Below are positions 1-5,293 of a DNA stretch of 6,299 bases, in pieces. The notes beneath the pieces were generated by a model, which made no database searches, was not told the origin of the DNA, and saw nothing but the letters and a program-made list of their open reading frames with translations. Within the stretch, counting starts at the first letter, position 1. Every line of letters begins with the position of its first letter. The DNA comes from Deltaproteobacteria bacterium (GTDB lineage: Bacteria; Desulfobacterota; Desulfobulbia; Desulfobulbales; VMSU01), in assembly GCA_024274995.1 (NCBI GenBank), contig JAJSAA010000192.1, positions 1 through 6,299 on the forward strand, given 5' to 3'. The translations under genes were made by a program, and so were the position numbers.

Positions 1-1291
1 CCCCGGCCATATAATTACCAGCCTGACCATATTCCGCCGCCGCCTCAAGACAGGTGCGATGAATCTCCCTCATTATATGGCGCAGACGCCACTCCACCTC
101 GTCCCGGGGCCATTTAAGACGCATGGAGTTCTGAGCCATCTCCAGTCCGGAAACCGCCACCCCGCCGGCATTGGCGGCCTTGCCGGGGGCATAGAGCAGT
201 TTATTATCAATAAAAAGATCAATGGCCTCCGGGCTGGCCGGCATATTGGCCCCTTCGGAAATCAAAAATACCCCGTTGGCAATGAGATTGGCGGCATCCC
301 GTGCGTTTATCTCATTCTGAGTAGCACAGGGCATGGCGCAGTGGGCCTTGTGATTCCAGAGAGGATTATACTCATCAGAGGGATCAGCGGCCGTATAGAT
401 AACATGGGGCCAGGCCTCGGCATACTCCCTGATCCGGCCGCGGCGCACGTTTTTTAATTCCTTGATAAACTCCAGTTTTTCCTGATTTACCCCCTCCTCA
501 TCAAAGACATAGCCCGATGAATCGGACATGGTCAAGACCCGGCCGCCTAACTGGATAATCTTCTCAGCCGTGTATTGGGCCACATTGCCGGAGCCGGAGA
601 CCAGGCAGCTCTTGCCCTCCAGCGAATCACCGCGAGTAGCCAGCATCTCGGAGGCGAAATAGACATTACCATAACCCGTGGCCTCGGGACGCACCAGAGA
701 ACCGCCCCAACTGAGGCTCTTGCCGGTCAAGACCCCGGTGAACTCATTACGCAGACGTTTATACATCCCGAAGAGATAACCGATCTCCCGGGCCCCAACC
801 CCGATATCACCCGCCGGAATATCGGTATCAGGGCCGATATGACGCTGCAACTCCATCATAAAACTCTGGCAGAAACGCATAACCTCATTATCAGATTTAC
901 CCTTGGGATTAAAATCAGAGCCACCCTTGCCGCCACCCATGGCCAGGGTGGTCAGAGAGTTTTTAAACACCTGTTCAAAGGCCAGAAACTTCATAATCCC
1001 AAGATTAACCGAAGGATGAAAACGCAAGCCCCCCTTGTAAGGCCCCAGGGCACTGTTCATCTCCACCCGAAAACCACGATGAACCCGCACCTGCCCCGTG
1101 TCATCCTCCCAGGGCACCCGAAAAATAATGACCCGCTCCGGTTCAATCATCCGCTCCAGTATTGCCGCCTGCCGGTAATGAGGATTACGTTCCAGAACCG
1201 GCAGTACCGAGCTTAATACCTCACGCACCGCCTGTTTAAATTCATCCTGAGCGGGATCACGACTATCTATTAAAGCCATTATTTTATCCAT
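1..1291 (-). CDS. gdhA: NADP-type glutamate dehydrogenase, 3' end missing
   Basis: Catalyses reductive amination of 2-oxoglutarate with ammonium and NADPH to glutamate in the cytoplasm; the family is usually a homohexamer. The 430 visible residues run co-linearly with E. coli GdhA (447 residues, compared from memory), so only about 15-20 C-terminal residues are cut off at the left edge. Seen: the substrate-binding block GPYKGGLRFHPSVN (83-96), catalytic lysine loop MGGGKGGSDF (118-127, K122), PAGDIGVG (159-166) with the conserved Asp162, RPEATGYG (201-208), the Rossmann loop VSGSGNVAQY (231-240) and SDSSG (256-260), which fits the NADP-dependent bacterial form. The start is ATG at 1291-1289, followed by MDKIMALIDSRDP and preceded by AAGGAG five bases upstream. 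The same-strand gene upstream ends 77 bases away with no terminator between, so co-transcription is possible. No frameshift or missing key residue was seen. Confidence 0.97.
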   Translation of the reverse strand, partial: MDKIMALIDSRDPAQDEFKQAVREVLSSVLPVLERNPHYRQAAILERMIEPERVIIFRVPWEDDTGQVRVHRGFRVEMNSALGPYKGGLRFHPSVNLGIMKFLAFEQVFKNSLTTLAMGGGKGGSDFNPKGKSDNEVMRFCQSFMMELQRHIGPDTDIPAGDIGVGAREIGYLFGMYKRLRNEFTGVLTGKSLSWGGSLVRPEATGYGNVYFASEMLATRGDSLEGKSCLVSGSGNVAQYTAEKIIQLGGRVLTMSDSSGYVFDEEGVNQEKLEFIKELKNVRRGRIREYAEAWPHVIYTAADPSDEYNPLWNHKAHCAMPCATQNEINARDAANLIANGVFLISEGANMPASPEAIDLFIDNKLLYAPGKAANAGGVAVSGLEMAQNSMRLKWPRDEVEWRLRHIMREIHRTCLEAAAEYGQAGNYMAG

Positions 1292-1296
1292 TTTTT

Positions 1297-1302
1297 CTCC
1301 TT
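1297..1302 (-). promoter_or_regulatory. Ribosome binding site of gdhA
   Basis: AAGGAG on the minus strand, five A residues before the ATG at 1291. It fixes the gdhA start and fits the expected N-terminus of the family. Confidence 0.85.
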
Positions 1303-1318
1303 GTTGGGATGATTACCC

Positions 1319-1339
1319 GTTCAGTGAACGTTCGAGAAC
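1319..1339. repeat. Clustered GTTC/GAAC inverted half-sites
   Basis: Four tetramers alternate in 21 bases: GTTC (1319-1322), GAAC (1326-1329), GTTC (1330-1333) and GAAC (1336-1339). The middle two form the perfect 8-bp palindrome GAACGTTC. They sit just upstream of the gdhA ribosome binding site and just after the end of the preceding gene. They could be an operator or a small RNA fold affecting gdhA. The spacing does not match the GAAC-N4-GTTC LexA box of Gram-positive bacteria. Confidence 0.4.
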
Positions 1340-1368
1340 TATGCGCACAAAATAAGTGCCTCGCTGTT

Positions 1369-4341
1369 TCAAGCCGGCAGGGATTCAGGCATCACGATAC
1401 CCTCGCCACTAACCCCGTCAACCTTGACGACAATCGGCTCTGCAAAACTTATATGCCTGACATCCCCCTCCCGACTGCCCCCCTGCTCTGCCAGCCACTT
1501 CTGATCCAGACGGTCAGCAGAGCCGTCCCGGAGACTGACGGTGAGATATGGAATACCGAGAGAAGTTATATTGTGGAAAAAATGAGTCCCCTGGGAAGGA
1601 TCAACCCGCAGACGGCCGCCTGTAATCTCCACAATGGCCCCGGCCCCGCAAATATCCTCCCAGCCCACAGGTATACCCATCAGACTGTCCGCCGAGCCCC
1701 AACGCCCGGGGCCAATGAGGAGATAGGGACGTTGTTGGTTAGTCAGACGACTGTTTAACCGGCTGATATCCCCGGCTATACGCCGGGTTTTAGAAATATC
1801 AAAACTATCCTGCTCCACCAGCACCAGATCCCTGAGCCGCAACACTCCATGCCCCAAGCTGGATTGAGAACGACAAAAGGCCGCCTCACGTTCCCCGACG
1901 CTAATCTCCACCTCCTGCGCGGCCCGGCCCACGGCCATGGGTCGAATCTGAAGGAGATAAAATACCGGTTCAGCGTCTGCCTCACTTAGATCAACGGCAA
2001 ATTCCATCTCCACCGGACACCCCATCCCTTCACTCCCCAGCTCCAGCATCTTCCTGATTATCCCGGCCAGAGGGTAGGTATTATATTTCAGTATCGGTGC
2101 AAAGGTCAGCACCCTGTCTCCCGGCCCGGCACCGTCCCGAATGCGGTGTTCATCCCTGAGATAAACACTGGTTAGAAAAGACAGAGGACTATGGACACCG
2201 TCTAATTGACTTAACGGGATTTTGCGCACCAGATCGACCATCTGACCGTCCGCCCGCGGCAGCGGGGATTTAAGGTCAAGGACATAGGCCTGGTGCTGTG
2301 AGTTTTGCAGGGTGTCATCAACACTGGAGAACTGCGGCAGAATCCGCGGCCAGGCAGGGGAAAAACGCAGACAGTTGCCGCCCTCAACCACGGTATGACC
2401 AAGGCCCAGCGCCACGCTCACCACCCCGTCTGCCGACCGCATATGGGAGACGGGATAATAATTATAGGACTGGGCCACCCCGGAGATAGCCGGGTAAAAC
2501 CAGCCGCCATAATCACGACCCGCCACCTGCTGGATAATAACCGGCATGCTGTCCTGCTGGCTCTGACCGGTGAGGTGGGAAAACTTCCGAGGCCCGGAAA
2601 AATAGGTGGAGGCGTAAACCAGCTTCACGGCCTGAATCAGGCGGGCCAGCCTGATGTCAAAATCCGGCTCGTTATTGGCCAGCATACAGGTGCGGTACAA
2701 TCCGGCATAAGGCCTGTATCTGGTATCCTCCATAATACTGGAAGAACGTACCGTAATAGGCCAGGTTACCTTCTTCAAATAGGCGCTCAGCGCCTCCCGC
2801 AGCCAATCAGGCAGCGGGGCGGCGAGAAAACGCTGGCTGATAATGTCATTCTCCCCGCCGGAAAGATAGAATAATTTATTGCGGCCCACAAAGTCCTTAA
2901 AACCGTCATCGCCGATGACACAGGTCTGCGGGATGGTAATCTTGCCTTTAAAATCGGCGAGGAGATGGCGGTGACGGCGCAAAAGGGCGGCCCAGAAGGC
3001 TATCCCCGTGGCCTTGCCGCCCATGGATCCTTGGCCGATCTTGACAAAATCGTTAATCTGAGGCTCAAAGTCCAGGGGCTCAAAAGCCGAGACAACGCCA
3101 AATTGCCGCCATTTGCGAAAGGCGCGAATCATGGTGGAGAGGTAGTGACGCATCTCCGCCTCACCACAAAAATCCGCTGGTCTCATAGCGCCGAGCCGAA
3201 GCGCCAGACCGATCTCGGAACGGGCCATGAGCCAGGTGGAAAAATGATTACGGGCCGCATGATAGAGCAGAGAGGCCGCCGGAATATCACGCAGACAGCG
3301 CTCAAATTCACTAAAACCCGCCGCCCGCCCCACCTCACGGCCATCGGGAAGACGAAAAACAAAGGGGCCAAAGCCCAGATTATTGGCCAGGAATTGCTCC
3401 ATCTCCCCGGCCAGATCGTCATGATTTTTATCCAGGAAGGCGGCCGGAATCTTTGCGGCAGCCCGGCTGTTGGCAGGCTCGGAGCTCATGAGGAGCAAAG
3501 CCATATCAGGGTGGGTGGCCCGAATTTTACGCAGGAGGCGACAGCCGGCCTCATCATCCACATGCCCGCCCCTGGGAAAACGGGTATCCGAGATAACGGC
3601 AAAGACAAAGGGCCGATAACGCTCATAGAGGGCAAGCGCCGCCTCATAACTGGCAGCCGTCAATATCTTGGGGCGGGCCCGCATCTTAAGCAGGCGATGC
3701 TCCTCGTTTAAGCCCTCGTCAAGTACTGCCTGGGTCTGCCGCACCACGGCATTATAGATAATGGGTAGAAAGGTGGATATATAGTCAGGAGAATCCTCCA
3801 CCAGGATAATGACCCTCACGCCGGCCTTGGCGGTATCATGGCCGGCATTAGCCTTATCTTCAAGATTCTTGATCAGGGCGAACAGAAGGCTGGCATCCCC
3901 AGACCATATATAGAGGTGGTCAATATCGCAGGGCCGAATCAACCTTTGACAATTGCAGACTTGAGCCGTATGACCGGCCAGCAGTACCACCGGCAGATCT
4001 GGGTGTGATTCCTTGACCCGACAGCTCAGGGCAAAGGCATCCATAGCCCCCACAAAGGGCATGGTCAAAACCAGATCAAAGGCTCGCCGCCCTAACATTT
4101 CAAGGGCCTCGTCAAGGGATGAGGCCCGGCGCAGACGGGGCGGAGCGCTCAAGTTAAGGCCATGATATTCATTAATTATCCGACGGGGCAGACTGCCGTC
4201 CTGCTCCAGAACAAAGGCGTCATAGGGACTTGAAATAAGCAGTATCTCACGAATTTTATGGGGCATAAGTTCGTAAAACAGACTTACGTCATCATCAAAT
4301 TCATGTACCAGCTTTTCAGGAGAGAGCATCGATCCATGCAT
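1369..4341 (-). CDS. Tandem-receiver PEP-synthase-like ATP-binding protein
   Basis: Uncharacterised signalling or regulatory protein related to the nucleotide-binding domain of pyruvate phosphate dikinase (PPDK)/PEP synthase. Numbering is from the ATG at 4341 (990 residues). Residues ~28-160 are receiver-like but degenerate: SS (37-38) replaces the acidic pair and Met94 the phospho-acceptor Asp. Residues ~174-323 form a second receiver with Glu182/Asp183, Asp252, Ser286 and Lys305, all that phosphorylation needs. A helical linker follows. Residues ~432-802 match the PPDK N-terminal (ATP-grasp-like) domain: GGKATG with Lys443, VRSSSIMED with Arg532, GLGHTVVEGG (646-655), Glu778/Glu780 and LQIRP with Gln798/Arg800. 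The end carries a separate block with GPGRWGS (877-883) and DPSQGTHFFHN (914-924). There is no TSH-type phosphohistidine domain and no PEP-binding barrel, so it cannot be an ordinary PEP synthase. The frame stays open upstream to a TTG at 4422 (1017 residues); neither start has a good Shine-Dalgarno. I prefer the ATG because family-like sequence begins after it. Automated pipelines may call this PPDK or PEP synthase. Confidence 0.9.
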   Translation of the reverse strand: MHGSMLSPEKLVHEFDDDVSLFYELMPHKIREILLISSPYDAFVLEQDGSLPRRIINEYHGLNLSAPPRLRRASSLDEALEMLGRRAFDLVLTMPFVGAMDAFALSCRVKESHPDLPVVLLAGHTAQVCNCQRLIRPCDIDHLYIWSGDASLLFALIKNLEDKANAGHDTAKAGVRVIILVEDSPDYISTFLPIIYNAVVRQTQAVLDEGLNEEHRLLKMRARPKILTAASYEAALALYERYRPFVFAVISDTRFPRGGHVDDEAGCRLLRKIRATHPDMALLLMSSEPANSRAAAKIPAAFLDKNHDDLAGEMEQFLANNLGFGPFVFRLPDGREVGRAAGFSEFERCLRDIPAASLLYHAARNHFSTWLMARSEIGLALRLGAMRPADFCGEAEMRHYLSTMIRAFRKWRQFGVVSAFEPLDFEPQINDFVKIGQGSMGGKATGIAFWAALLRRHRHLLADFKGKITIPQTCVIGDDGFKDFVGRNKLFYLSGGENDIISQRFLAAPLPDWLREALSAYLKKVTWPITVRSSSIMEDTRYRPYAGLYRTCMLANNEPDFDIRLARLIQAVKLVYASTYFSGPRKFSHLTGQSQQDSMPVIIQQVAGRDYGGWFYPAISGVAQSYNYYPVSHMRSADGVVSVALGLGHTVVEGGNCLRFSPAWPRILPQFSSVDDTLQNSQHQAYVLDLKSPLPRADGQMVDLVRKIPLSQLDGVHSPLSFLTSVYLRDEHRIRDGAGPGDRVLTFAPILKYNTYPLAGIIRKMLELGSEGMGCPVEMEFAVDLSEADAEPVFYLLQIRPMAVGRAAQEVEISVGEREAAFCRSQSSLGHGVLRLRDLVLVEQDSFDISKTRRIAGDISRLNSRLTNQQRPYLLIGPGRWGSADSLMGIPVGWEDICGAGAIVEITGGRLRVDPSQGTHFFHNITSLGIPYLTVSLRDGSADRLDQKWLAEQGGSREGDVRHISFAEPIVVKVDGVSGEGIVMPESLPA

Positions 4342-4501
4342 AATACCGTAACGTATATTTGAATAAAGGCTCCTGTTATCCGCCAGAAGAGCCTGGCCCG
4401 ACCCAACACCCCAGAATAACAAGTTTTTTGTTATTTTAAAATCATAAATAAAAAAATTGCCTTGGACTATAGACCAGTGTTTAAACTAAAGACTAAAGGT
4501 T

Positions 4502-4523
4502 TGAGGGTAATTTGTAGCCCTCA
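4502..4523. repeat. Hairpin TGAGGG / CCCTCA
   Basis: A perfect 6-bp inverted repeat, TGAGGG (4502-4507) and CCCTCA (4518-4523), with a 10-base loop. No T-run follows on either strand, so it is not an intrinsic terminator. It lies about 30 bases before the ribosome binding site of the 24-codon ORF and could be a leader hairpin or an operator. Confidence 0.35.
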
Positions 4524-4551
4524 CTAAATAGTTACAAAAAAAAACTAACAA

Positions 4552-4558
4552 AAGGAGG
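4552..4558 (+). promoter_or_regulatory. Strong ribosome binding site before a 24-codon ORF
   Basis: AAGGAGG, six bases before the ATG at 4565. It is as good as the site of the annotated gene at 4844 and is the main reason to take the tiny ORF seriously. Confidence 0.55.
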
Positions 4559-4564
4559 CAGATT

Positions 4565-4639
4565 ATGAAAAGGTTCATGATTCCCATAACGGCTCATTGC
4601 GGCGAGGGGCACACGCCCTTGTCCCGGGTACGACGCTAA
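4565..4639 (+). CDS. Possible 24-residue peptide or gene remnant
   Basis: The ORF reads MKRFMIPITAHCGEGHTPLSRVRR and then TAA. It has a near-perfect Shine-Dalgarno at ideal spacing and an ATG start. The first ten residues (MKRFMIPITA) look like the start of a signal peptide. The remainder is polar and basic, with one Cys and two His, and has no hydrophobic core. Composition changes within the ORF: the second half lies in a GC-rich patch with a hairpin (AGGGGC at 4605-4610, GCCCTT at 4615-4620). Possible readings are a real small protein, a leader peptide acting on the downstream metal genes, or the 5' scar of a deleted exported-protein gene joined to foreign sequence. I know of no family match. 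Its own promoter is unclear; a weak TTGCCT-17-TTTAAA pair starts at 4457. Confidence 0.35.
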   Translation: MKRFMIPITAHCGEGHTPLSRVRR

Positions 4640-4650
4640 ACTGCCCATAA

Positions 4651-4665
4651 CTTGTAATCTACAAG
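4651..4665. repeat. Inverted repeat CTTGTA-ATC-TACAAG
   Basis: A perfect 6-bp dyad with a 3-base centre. It lies about 80 bases upstream of the predicted -35 of the rightward promoter and 11 bases after the stop of the 24-codon ORF. The compact symmetric form suits a dimeric regulator. No T-run follows, so it is not a terminator. Confidence 0.4.
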
Positions 4666-4719
4666 AATATCAGGTTTCGTTCTGCAAGTGAACATCTAAC
4701 TTTATTTTTCCCCTGGTAT

Positions 4720-4751
4720 TTGGCAGCCATATTTTTTGTTCTATTTGCCAA
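4720..4751. repeat. Inverted repeat TTGGCA-N20-TGCCAA at the -35 box
   Basis: TTGGCA (4720-4725) and TGCCAA (4746-4751) are exact reverse complements separated by 20 bases. The right arm overlaps the predicted -35 hexamer TTGCCA. The flanks also make a near-direct repeat, TATTTGGCA (4717-4725) and TATTTGCCA (4742-4750), 25 bases apart. The position fits a regulator site at about -60 to -30. Confidence 0.4.
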
Positions 4752-4774
4752 CCTCTAAATAATAACCATATAAT
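4745..4774 (+). promoter_or_regulatory. Sigma-70-type promoter for the metal-efflux genes
   Basis: The -35 TTGCCA (4745-4750, one mismatch to TTGACA) and the -10 TATAAT (4769-4774, perfect) are separated by 18 bases. Transcription would begin near 4781, giving a leader of about 60 bases before the ATG at 4844. Two inverted repeats overlap its core elements, suggesting regulated expression. Confidence 0.7.
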
Positions 4775-4785
4775 AAATTTATATG
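4767..4785. repeat. Inverted repeat CATATAA-N5-TTATATG over the -10 and start site
   Basis: Perfect 7-bp arms (4767-4773 and 4779-4785) surround the centre TAAAT. The dyad covers the -10 hexamer and the expected transcription start, the classic position for a repressor operator or a MerR-like distorting activator. Its AT-richness raises the chance of coincidence. Confidence 0.4.
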
Positions 4786-4791
4786 TCTCTG

Positions 4792-4799
4792 TCCGCGGA
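4792..4799. repeat. Palindrome TCCGCGGA in the leader
   Basis: A perfect 8-bp GC-rich palindrome about ten bases downstream of the predicted transcription start, in otherwise AT-rich sequence. It is too tight to form a hairpin by itself and is more likely a DNA-level site, if it is functional at all. Confidence 0.2.
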
Positions 4800-4831
4800 G
4801 GCATCAAGTACTACAAATATCCAAATTCAAC

Positions 4832-4838
4832 AAGGAGG
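4832..4838 (+). promoter_or_regulatory. Ribosome binding site of the methionine-rich protein gene
   Basis: AAGGAGG, five bases before the ATG at 4844. It supports that start, which also gives a proper signal peptide. Confidence 0.85.
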
Positions 4839-4843
4839 AAGCC

Positions 4844-5293
4844 ATGAAAAAAATCCTATCAAACTGGGCCTTACTTTTGGTAATTGCGATTACCGCCGCC
4901 CCTGCTCTGGCCGGAACCCCGGCTGACAACTCAATGCCCCATGGTAAGATGATGCGGCAGAACCAACAGATGGCCAATGCCGGGCAAGGCCCATCAGGTA
5001 TGATGAATAAAGGTATGATGCCCATGATGATGAACGACTGCCGGATGAATCCCATGATGATGAAGGGCGGCATGATGGGCAATCCGTCTCAAACCGCCAA
5101 TTATATGAAAAATTATAAAAAATTCCAAAAATTTTTCAACGAAACCCGCAACCTGCGCAAAAAATTAAACGATCTACAGTTTGAATATGGCGAGGCCCAC
5201 TGGAACCCGGCTACCACTCTGGGCGAATTGCAGCATATGCGGGCGCGCCTAAATAAACTGCGCCAGAAAATCTATGCCAAAAGGCCGCAATGA
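4844..5293 (+). CDS. Exported methionine-rich, Spy/ZraP-like metal-binding protein
   Basis: Probable periplasmic metal-binding protein, most likely for Cu(I) or Ag(I). Residues 1-23 are a signal peptide: MKK, a hydrophobic core and an ALA cleavage motif before Gly24. Residues 31-78 hold 17 methionines with a single Cys66, including two decapeptide units beginning PMMM at residues 60 and 70; such methionine clusters are known soft-metal ligands in copper-handling proteins. Residues ~86-146 are charged and helical (NETRNLRKKL then a turn then LQHMRARLNKLRQKI), resembling the C-terminal helical pair of Spy/CpxP/ZraP proteins. The methionine tract stands where the first helices would be, so this is either a divergent family member or a chimera; the family assignment is by eye. 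At 149 residues it is close to ZraP length. The stop codon overlaps the next gene's start as ATGA, so translation is coupled to the outer-membrane factor. A good sigma-70 promoter lies about 70 bases upstream. Confidence 0.88.
   Translation: MKKILSNWALLLVIAITAAPALAGTPADNSMPHGKMMRQNQQMANAGQGPSGMMNKGMMPMMMNDCRMNPMMMKGGMMGNPSQTANYMKNYKKFQKFFNETRNLRKKLNDLQFEYGEAHWNPATTLGELQHMRARLNKLRQKIYAKRPQ
4997..5064 (+). repeat. In-frame short repeats encoding the Met clusters
   Basis: GGTATGATG occurs at 4997-5005 and 5012-5020 (15-base period, 5 codons). CCCATGATGATGAA occurs at 5021-5034 and 5051-5064 (30-base period, 10 codons). Both periods keep the reading frame, so the methionine tract appears to have grown by tandem duplication. 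The second pair encodes the PMMMN and PMMMK units. Confidence 0.8.

Larger units (their letters stand above)
1292..1368 (-). other. Gap between the receiver/PEP-synthase-like gene and gdhA
   Basis: This 77-base spacer holds the gdhA ribosome binding site and a cluster of GTTC/GAAC half-sites. It also holds a weak 4-bp stem (GCAC at 1345-1348 with GTGC at 1356-1359, 7-base loop). There is no stem followed by a T-run in the minus-strand direction, so I see no intrinsic terminator and readthrough into gdhA is likely. I also found no convincing -35/-10 pair for a separate gdhA promoter, although weak elements cannot be excluded. Confidence 0.6.
4423..4843. other. Divergent intergenic region
   Basis: This 421-base AT-rich region separates the leftward receiver/PEP-synthase-like gene from the rightward metal-efflux genes. 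It contains a 24-codon ORF, four inverted repeats and one good rightward promoter, each listed separately. For the leftward gene, a TATAGT element (4471-4466, minus) could be a -10 box, but no matching -35 was found. The tandem heptamer ACTAAAG-ACTAAAG lies at 4485-4498 and the palindrome GTTTAAAC at 4479-4486, just upstream of that element. A GC-rich island (about 4590-4640) stands out from the flanks. No tRNA and no riboswitch class was recognised. Confidence 0.6.

Noticed and set aside
575..1216. Plus-strand 213-codon open frame
   Set aside because: It lies wholly antisense to gdhA, whose protein matches the family end to end. The frame has no family-like motifs and arises from the GC-rich codon use of the real gene.
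1345..1359. GCAC/GTGC stem as a terminator for the large gene
   Set aside because: It has only four base pairs, a 7-base AT loop and no T-run, so it is too weak to terminate.
2965..3711. Plus-strand 248-codon open frame (and a 189-codon one at 2305-2874)
   Set aside because: Both are antisense to the large receiver/PEP-synthase-like gene, have low-complexity, basic translations and lack ribosome sites, so they are shadows.
4502..4544. Hairpin plus A-run as a transcription terminator
   Set aside because: The 6-bp stem is not followed directly by T residues on either strand, and the A9 run is 12 bases away on the wrong side. It also lies between divergent genes, where no terminator is expected.
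4590..4650. GC-rich patch as a c-di-GMP riboswitch or tRNA fragment
   Set aside because: It lacks the conserved riboswitch core and has no T-arm (GGTTCGAATC-like) or acceptor pairing.
4720..4740. Sigma-54 promoter (TGGCA...)
   Set aside because: TTGGCAG is -24-like, but no GC dinucleotide stands at the required -12 distance.
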